Part shown: in pieces, positions 59,595-64,000 of the stretch | How the letters are laid out: the number at the start of each line of letters is the position of its first letter | Numbering within the stretch: position 1 is the first letter of the stretch | Assembly (NCBI RefSeq): GCF_000789255.1 | Contig: NZ_CP009552.1 | Location: 930,001-994,000, forward strand | Direction: 5' to 3' | Source of the DNA: Geoglobus acetivorans | GTDB lineage: Archaea > Halobacteriota > Archaeoglobi > Archaeoglobales > Archaeoglobaceae | Length of the DNA stretch: 64,000 nucleotides | Program-made: the position numbers and the translations under genes | The notes under the pieces: model-generated | Told to the model about the DNA's origin: nothing | Databases searched by the model: none | The model's input: only the letters and a program-made list of their open reading frames with translations

Positions 59595-60278
59595 ATGATA
59601 TCGATAATATTTCCTGCATATAACGAAGCGGCAAGACTGAAAAAAGCGTTTGAAAGCGTAAGAGAATACATGACAGAAAATTTTGACGAATTTGAGATAA
59701 TCATAGCTGAAGACGGCTCCACTGACGGCACTGACAGAATAGCACAGAGCTTGGAGGAAAAATACTCTTTCGTCAGGCATCTGCACAGCGATGAAAGGCT
59801 TGGGAGGGGGAAAGCCCTGAACAACGCCATAAAAAACTCCAGATACCAGTTTGTCCTCTACATGGACGTTGACCTGTCCACAGATCTCAAACACATAAAA
59901 GACGTGTACGACGCCCTCGAAAGCGGTTACGACATCGCCATAGGGTCAAGACTCATGAGAGAGAGCTCCGCCAGCAGACCATTTTCAAGAGACTTTCCCT
60001 CGAAAACATACAACTTTCTCGTGAGAACTCTGCTGGGGTCAAAAATTCACGACCACCAGTGCGGATTCAAGGGCTTCAGGAAATCAAGTATCATCAGAAT
60101 AATAGACAGAATAGAGGACAACCACTGGTTCTGGGATACTGAACTGCTGGTCCTTGCCCAGCGAGAGGGGCTGAAAATAAAGGAAATTCCGGTGAGTTGG
60201 AAACACGGCGGCGATTCGAAGGTGAGTGTTGCCAGGGACAGCATCTACATGCTCAGAAACATACTGAGAATGATATGA
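59595..60278 (+). CDS. Dolichyl-phosphate glucosyl/mannosyltransferase-like GT2
   Basis: A 227-aa enzyme: MISIIFPAYNEAARLKKAFE, IIAEDGSTDGTDRIAQSLEE, YVLYMDVDLSTDLKHI-like DVD motif, then IAIGSRLMRESSASRPFSRD, HDHQCGFKGFRKSSIIRIID and WFWDTELLVLAQREGLKIKE. This is the ALG5/DPM-like group that makes polyprenyl-phosphate sugars. No membrane helix is obvious. It overlaps the next gene as ATGA and diverges from the flippase-like gene. Confidence 0.88.
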   Translation: MISIIFPAYNEAARLKKAFESVREYMTENFDEFEIIIAEDGSTDGTDRIAQSLEEKYSFVRHLHSDERLGRGKALNNAIKNSRYQFVLYMDVDLSTDLKHIKDVYDALESGYDIAIGSRLMRESSASRPFSRDFPSKTYNFLVRTLLGSKIHDHQCGFKGFRKSSIIRIIDRIEDNHWFWDTELLVLAQREGLKIKEIPVSWKHGGDSKVSVARDSIYMLRNILRMI

Positions 60279-60985
60279 AATGCAGGTTCTGCTTCTCAGA
60301 GCTTGAAGAAGAGTTTGATTTCTGTCTTGTCTGTGGCAACCGCAATCTGAAGCTCGCGGGACTTTTTGCAGAGTCCGGAAGGCTGAACCTGGCATTATTC
60401 GGGGACGTGCAGAGAACGCTAACCTTCAGGCTTTACGGTGAATGGGAAAGTCTGAGAAACACCTTTGAGGTTGTCTGGGAAAAGCTGCACAGAAAAAGAG
60501 CAGATAAGCTGTATCTGTCGGGAGAAAGCAGAGACATTATCTCCGAAACCGAAAGAATGCTCAAACTGAGTGCCCTCTACCCTCTGGAGATCTCGGTTCT
60601 TGAACCGATGGAGAGGAATGAATTCCTCAGAACTCTGAGTGAGTTTATGACAAGCTCCGGAGAGATGGAAAAAGTGCATTTAAGGCCTGAGAGCAAGATA
60701 GGTGGGGCGCATTCGACAATCATAGGGGGGCGGGAGGGAAGAGGGCTTGTGATGAGAATAGCTGAATCAGAATTCGTGAAAAAGATTGTGCCCGGAATTA
60801 TAGAAAACAAGGGAACCACCACAGGCAGTGTCAGATTGAAGCTCACGAGAAGCGATGACAGGGGGAACATAAGGGCGCTGCTCATCCACGGGGGAAGTGT
60901 CCAGCAGATTCACGTGATTACGACGGCAAGAAACAGAGAAGAGGGGGAAATGCTGATAAAAATGCTCCGCTCACTCCTTCATTAG
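60275..60985 (+). CDS. Zinc-ribbon protein, DUF2103-like
   Basis: A 236-aa protein from ATG 60275, overlapping the glycosyltransferase stop. N-terminal zinc ribbon: MKCRFCFSELEEEFDFCLVC (two CxxC pairs). The C-terminal domain begins near ESKIGGAHSTIIGGREGRGL (about 148-167), which resembles DUF2103, and continues GSVRLKLTRSDDRGNIRALL. The middle part is unassigned. Function unknown. It converges with moaE, overlapping by 15 bp. Confidence 0.6.
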   Translation: MKCRFCFSELEEEFDFCLVCGNRNLKLAGLFAESGRLNLALFGDVQRTLTFRLYGEWESLRNTFEVVWEKLHRKRADKLYLSGESRDIISETERMLKLSALYPLEISVLEPMERNEFLRTLSEFMTSSGEMEKVHLRPESKIGGAHSTIIGGREGRGLVMRIAESEFVKKIVPGIIENKGTTTGSVRLKLTRSDDRGNIRALLIHGGSVQQIHVITTARNREEGEMLIKMLRSLLH

Positions 60986-61678
60986 ATCCCGGTCGTGCGC
61001 CCAGATTTCCCCGTCAATGTAAATCTCCTTCTTCCAGACCGGGAGCTTTGCCTTGAAAAGCCCTACAGCTTTTTTCAGCGGTTCCCACAGATGTTTTCTG
61101 TGTTCCGCCATAACCGCAACATAAACTATGTCCTCTCCTGGAACGAGGGTGCCAACCCGGTGGTAGATCCGAACTCCCCTCACACCATCATATCCCAGAA
61201 TCTCCTGCTCAATCTCCTCCCTGACCCTGTCAAAGAGTTCATCGTACTTCTCGTACTCAAGTCTGACCACCTCCCTGCCATCAGAAATTCTCCTCACGAA
61301 CCCGACGAAGACTCCTATGGCCCCGGAAAACTCCGCTCCGGCACTCTCCTTAAGCTTCCGCATTATGCTCTTTATGGTCTCACAGTCATCAGCGGTTTCA
61401 GCCTCCTCAGCACTCTCAATCTCCGGAATTTCAATGCCCAGATTCTCGACCTCTTCTTTCATGAATCCCTTCAGCAAAGCGTAATCATAACCGAGGTCTG
61501 CAAGAACCTCAAGCACATCCCTGAGATTTCTGGGCTTTACGGTAAAACTCACGCAGTTTTCACCGAAGAGAACTTTTTCCCCTTCTGGATTGCCTTTCTC
61601 GATTACTATTGCCTTCCCTTTTTTTTCAAGCTCCTTGGCGATCTTTTCTGCACTGGCACTGACGATGCACACCTTCAT
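60971..61678 (-). CDS. moaE: MoaE-domain protein with N-terminal extension
   Basis: A 235-aa protein. From about 112 to 235 it is the molybdopterin-synthase large subunit: GVFVGFVRRISDGREVVRLE, VRIYHRVGTLVPGEDIVYVA, MAEHRKHLWEPLKKAVGLFK and LPVWKKEIYID with the catalytic Lys. The N-terminal 100 residues (CIVSASAEKIAKELEKKGKA, YDYALLKGFMKEEVENLG) resemble MobB without its P-loop. The fusion would link molybdopterin or tungstopterin assembly to nucleotide-type recognition; the extension may be degenerate. It lies 5 bp downstream of the phosphoesterase gene. Confidence 0.85.
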   Translation of the reverse strand: MKVCIVSASAEKIAKELEKKGKAIVIEKGNPEGEKVLFGENCVSFTVKPRNLRDVLEVLADLGYDYALLKGFMKEEVENLGIEIPEIESAEEAETADDCETIKSIMRKLKESAGAEFSGAIGVFVGFVRRISDGREVVRLEYEKYDELFDRVREEIEQEILGYDGVRGVRIYHRVGTLVPGEDIVYVAVMAEHRKHLWEPLKKAVGLFKAKLPVWKKEIYIDGEIWAHDRDLMKE

Positions 61679-61682
61679 GACA

Positions 61683-62165
61683 TCACCCGATCAGCTCTCT
61701 CCTTATTTCTACCTTTCCTTCATCAATATCGATGACCGCACAGCTCGGAAGCGAGAGTCTGGGTCTGGTTGGACTTCCCGGACAGATGACTCTGACACTG
61801 TCGAACTGCTCCGAATGAAACCGGTGAATGTGGCCGAAAATCACAAGCCCGGCACCAAGCTCCATGGCTCTGTAGGCAAGATCATGAAACTCGTAATCGA
61901 AATGCCCCGCATGTGTGAGAAACACCCTGACTCCATCAACCTCAAAGACCTCAAATTGATTCAGTTTTCTCTTAACCTCAGGGTCGTCGCTATTCCCGTG
62001 CACTCCGATGAAATCGTATTCTGAAGACATGACATCGACGACATCCATTGTGGTGTAGTCCCCTGCATGGACGACCATATCGGCAGCGTCAAATAAACCG
62101 ATCAGCGAATCCGGAAGGTCCCGGAAATTCTCAGCATGCGTATCCGAGACTGCAACAATTCGCAT
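61683..62165 (-). CDS. Calcineurin-like phosphoesterase (YfcE/MJ0936 family)
   Basis: A 160-aa protein: MRIVAVSDTHAENFRDLPDS (first D-x-H), MVVHAGDYTTMDVVDVM (GD), VHGNSDDPEVKRKLNQF (GN-D), VFLTHAGHFDYEFH (TH-GH) and IFGHIHRFHSEQFD (GHxH). All metal ligands of the family are there. Members hydrolyse phosphodiesters such as bis-p-nitrophenyl phosphate; the natural substrate is unknown. The ATG at 62165 overlaps the mscS stop. Confidence 0.88.
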   Translation of the reverse strand: MRIVAVSDTHAENFRDLPDSLIGLFDAADMVVHAGDYTTMDVVDVMSSEYDFIGVHGNSDDPEVKRKLNQFEVFEVDGVRVFLTHAGHFDYEFHDLAYRAMELGAGLVIFGHIHRFHSEQFDSVRVICPGSPTRPRLSLPSCAVIDIDEGKVEIRRELIG

Positions 62166-62992
62166 CACTCATCTCTCCCGTGTTTCAGTTCAGGCTCATT
62201 CGCAAACCAGATTACTCTCTGAGGGAACGGAATTTCAATACCATTCCTCTCCAGCTCCTCCTTAATTCTGCTCAGCAGGGCCATCTTCACATCATACCAC
62301 ACCTGCACGGGAGACCATATCCTCACGACGATGTTCACTGAGCTATCACCGAGATCGTTCACAAATACCGCCGGTGCCGGATTTTTAAGAGCGAATGGTT
62401 CCTTTTCTATGACTCCCTTTATTATTTCCACAGCCCGGTCAATATCATCCGAATACCTTATCCCTATGACGTACTCGAACCTTCTCGCCACATTTCCGGT
62501 GAGGTTCGTTATTTCACTTGTGAAGAGAGTATTGTTGGGTATCCGGACATAAAGCCCGTCATACGTTCTGACGATTGTTGACATTATCCCAATATCTTCC
62601 ACATAACCCGATATGCCTGCAACGCTGATCTGGTCCCCAATTTTCACGGGCTTCTCCCACAGGATGAAGATGCCTGAGATGAAGTTGGACACCACACTCT
62701 GGCTTGCGAAACCGAGAACTATACCGGTAATCCCACCTGCAACAAGAAGTCCTGATGGATTCAGACCCAGAAACGGCAGAGCCGTGAGAAACGCAACAAG
62801 AACTATGATGTAGTAAACCACCTTTAATATAAGCTCCCTCTGATTTTTCTCAATCCTGTCGCCAAGCGTCCTCCTCAGATTGGTGGTAAGCACTTTTGCC
62901 AGAAAAACACCGAACGAGATTATGAATATGGCAATCAGGAAATTCCCGATGGTTACATCGCCGTATATTTTGACACCGAGCAGGTCTATCAT
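62165..62992 (-). CDS. Small mechanosensitive channel (MscS family)
   Basis: A 275-aa membrane protein from ATG 62992, which overlaps the DUF432 stop as ATGA. Three hydrophobic segments (about 10-30, 55-78 and 85-110). The third is the pore helix with GLLVAGGITGIVLGFASQSV, VSNFISGIFILWEKPVKIGD, and then the beta domain ISGYVEDIGIMSTIVRTYDG and RIPNNTLFTSEITNLT. It releases solutes on osmotic down-shock. The DUF432 gene immediately upstream is a common neighbour of archaeal MscS. Confidence 0.92.
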   Translation of the reverse strand: MIDLLGVKIYGDVTIGNFLIAIFIISFGVFLAKVLTTNLRRTLGDRIEKNQRELILKVVYYIIVLVAFLTALPFLGLNPSGLLVAGGITGIVLGFASQSVVSNFISGIFILWEKPVKIGDQISVAGISGYVEDIGIMSTIVRTYDGLYVRIPNNTLFTSEITNLTGNVARRFEYVIGIRYSDDIDRAVEIIKGVIEKEPFALKNPAPAVFVNDLGDSSVNIVVRIWSPVQVWYDVKMALLSRIKEELERNGIEIPFPQRVIWFANEPELKHGRDE

Positions 62993-63708
62993 ACGCCCCA
63001 CTCCATGAAAAATCTCTTGGTAACCACAGGCACTTTTCTCGGCGTGAACACTTCCACGCTCTTCCTCATACCATCCCTCATCGTGTCCATCAGGAACTTC
63101 GTTTCGGCAGAGGCCTTCGAGAGAATCTCCATCTCGGCATTTGAGAACACCATCTCGTCGCTGTAGTAAATCTTCATGAGATAGACGTTGAATACCGCAC
63201 GGCTCACCTCAACCCATTCGCCGAAGTTGTTCCTTATCGATATCCTCATGACCCCCTCTTCAAGCGGATTCCGTTCCGGCAGGTTGGTGAACAGTTCACT
63301 CTCCCAGTACCTGCACACCACCCCGTTTCTCGGGTCTCCGTAAAGACTGTACTTCAGACTGACATTGGAGAAAACATCAATCAGCTCGATATCACCCTTT
63401 CCAGTTGTGAAAACCCCAATTTCCACAGGAAAAGTCGTGAAAAAAGTTTTCCTGTGGCCCGGTTCGATTAAAAGCGTATTTCTGAAATTTATTTCAAGAT
63501 AATTGGTAACGTTTTTAGGGAGATTCACGGGTTCCACCGGATTCACTGCAATTTTACCCTCCCTCGATGCGAGAACCTTTTCCACCCGGCCGTCATCAGA
63601 TTCCCTGATGTACCTGAAAACCTCTGACTCCTTTTCGATCCTGAGTGTGTGCCTTCCAAACTTCAGTTCCATTTCCTGCAGGGGATACACCCCGTAACCC
63701 ACCTTCAT
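62989..63708 (-). CDS. DUF432 protein paired with MscS
   Basis: A 239-aa protein from ATG 63708 (MKVGYGVYPLQEMELKFGRH); a frame 11 codons longer would overlap the upstream gene. It is beta-rich: LLIEPGHRKTFFTTFPVEIG, IELIDVFSNVSLKYSLYGDP and VMRISIRNNFGEWVEVSRAV, with a C-terminal FTPRKVPVVTKRFFMEWGV. DUF432 genes usually neighbour mscS in archaea. Function unknown; a channel partner or membrane-stress protein is plausible. Overlap with mscS is 4 bp. Confidence 0.78.
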   Translation of the reverse strand: MKVGYGVYPLQEMELKFGRHTLRIEKESEVFRYIRESDDGRVEKVLASREGKIAVNPVEPVNLPKNVTNYLEINFRNTLLIEPGHRKTFFTTFPVEIGVFTTGKGDIELIDVFSNVSLKYSLYGDPRNGVVCRYWESELFTNLPERNPLEEGVMRISIRNNFGEWVEVSRAVFNVYLMKIYYSDEMVFSNAEMEILSKASAETKFLMDTMRDGMRKSVEVFTPRKVPVVTKRFFMEWGV

Positions 63709-63712
63709 CTTC

Positions 63713-64000
63713 TCAGAACCCCACGCCGACAAAATACACAAAAACCAGCAGTGCAGAAACCACCATGAAAATTGAGTGCTTTATTCCAGACCTCAAGCTT
63801 CCTGACCCCATGACTCCGGCAACAAGTCCACTGAAAAGCCCGTTAAGGAGGCTTGCGTGGTAGAAGAGAGTTGTGGTTTCAGAGACGTTAAGGGAGGCAA
63901 AGTAAACTCCTGAAACAGACTGGGGAACCGAGATATTCGAGAAAACCTTGATGAAATTCTGGTTGAGTATCACAATCGTGAACAGGAAGACATAGAAGGT
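63713..64000 (-). CDS. TadC/FlaJ-like pilus or archaellum membrane protein, C-terminal part
   Basis: The frame is open to the window end. The visible 95 residues include FYVFLFTIVILNQNFIKVFS, VSETTTLFYHASLLNGLFSG, LVAGVMGSGSLRSGIKHSIF and two hydrophobic helices. The HAxLxxGxFSGxxAGxMGxGSxxxGxKHS pattern is the C-terminal signature of archaeal T2SSF/TadC/FlaJ platform proteins, which hold the ATPase of type IV pili and archaella. It ends 4 bp before the DUF432 start. Confidence 0.8.
   Translation of the reverse strand, partial: TFYVFLFTIVILNQNFIKVFSNISVPQSVSGVYFASLNVSETTTLFYHASLLNGLFSGLVAGVMGSGSLRSGIKHSIFMVVSALLVFVYFVGVGF

Overview
The window comes from a hyperthermophilic euryarchaeon, most likely a member of the Archaeoglobales. 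The evidence is the archaeal information-processing set (archaeal-type ThrS, ProS and ValS, CCA-adding enzyme, ABCE1/Rli1, ribosomal protein S3Ae), sulfate adenylyltransferase with APS kinase, F420 biosynthesis (CofD), an archaeal HMG-CoA synthase/thiolase/OB-protein trio, an inositol-phosphate synthase of the Archaeoglobus length (392 aa), TATA-type promoters, and a CRISPR repeat whose crRNA-sense 3' end reads ATTGAAAG. The species call is inference from gene content.

Layout. 1-12000 is a surface-glycan island. It holds a dTDP-3-amino-3,6-dideoxyhexose-type gene set (FdtA-like cupin, DegT aminotransferase, acyltransferases), several glycosyltransferases, a decayed IS6-like element with 14-bp terminal repeats, a DUF354 protein and UDP-GlcNAc 2-epimerase. 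Much of it is AT-rich compared with the rest. 12458-17444 is a tightly overlapping sulfur-activation operon: Sat, a DHH phosphoesterase, an alkaline-phosphatase-fold phosphodiesterase, APS kinase and a TauE/SafE exporter, preceded by a small ribbon-helix-helix gene. 17543-22166 carries a multidomain zinc/S1/OB/DHH protein, an ABC exporter pair and a VapBC-like module.

22310-30565 is the most notable region: an integrated genetic element of 8214 bp (circular form) in tRNA-Asp(GUC). A 42-bp perfect direct repeat of the 3' part of the tRNA bounds it. The integrase gene is split in the SSV manner: the N-terminal piece lies at the intact tRNA and the C-terminal piece at the far end, both in the same frame through the repeat. 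Joined in silico they give a tyrosine recombinase of about 336-342 aa. Between them are a large primase-polymerase/helicase-like replication protein, a string of small zinc-motif proteins, a possible PD-(D/E)XK protein, a transposase-derived DNA-binding protein, two regulators around a shared operator region, a two-helix membrane protein with a very strong ribosome-binding site, a decayed repeat protein and an iteron/inverted-repeat region that could be the origin. No capsid gene is recognised, so plasmid or virus is open.

30759-46549 is core chromosome: cofD, valS, the mevalonate-entry cluster, ino1, tRNA-Arg(CCU), an AAA ATPase, thpR, cca and several regulators. 46580-48114 has a short CRISPR array (four repeats, three spacers) without cas genes, next to a DUF2283/DUF4258 toxin-antitoxin-like pair and decayed repeats. 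48115-52809 carries thrS, a small membrane protein, ABCE1 and S3Ae. 53184-55762 holds secreted or membrane redox genes; three copies of one 19-bp palindrome (TTTTAC-N7-GTAAAA type) in and beside it suggest a small regulon. 56019-64000 has proS, a probable structured RNA on the minus strand, a metallo-beta-lactamase protein, a flippase-like protein with a glycosyltransferase, MoaE, a metallophosphoesterase, MscS with DUF432, and the end of a TadC/FlaJ-like pilus or archaellum membrane protein.
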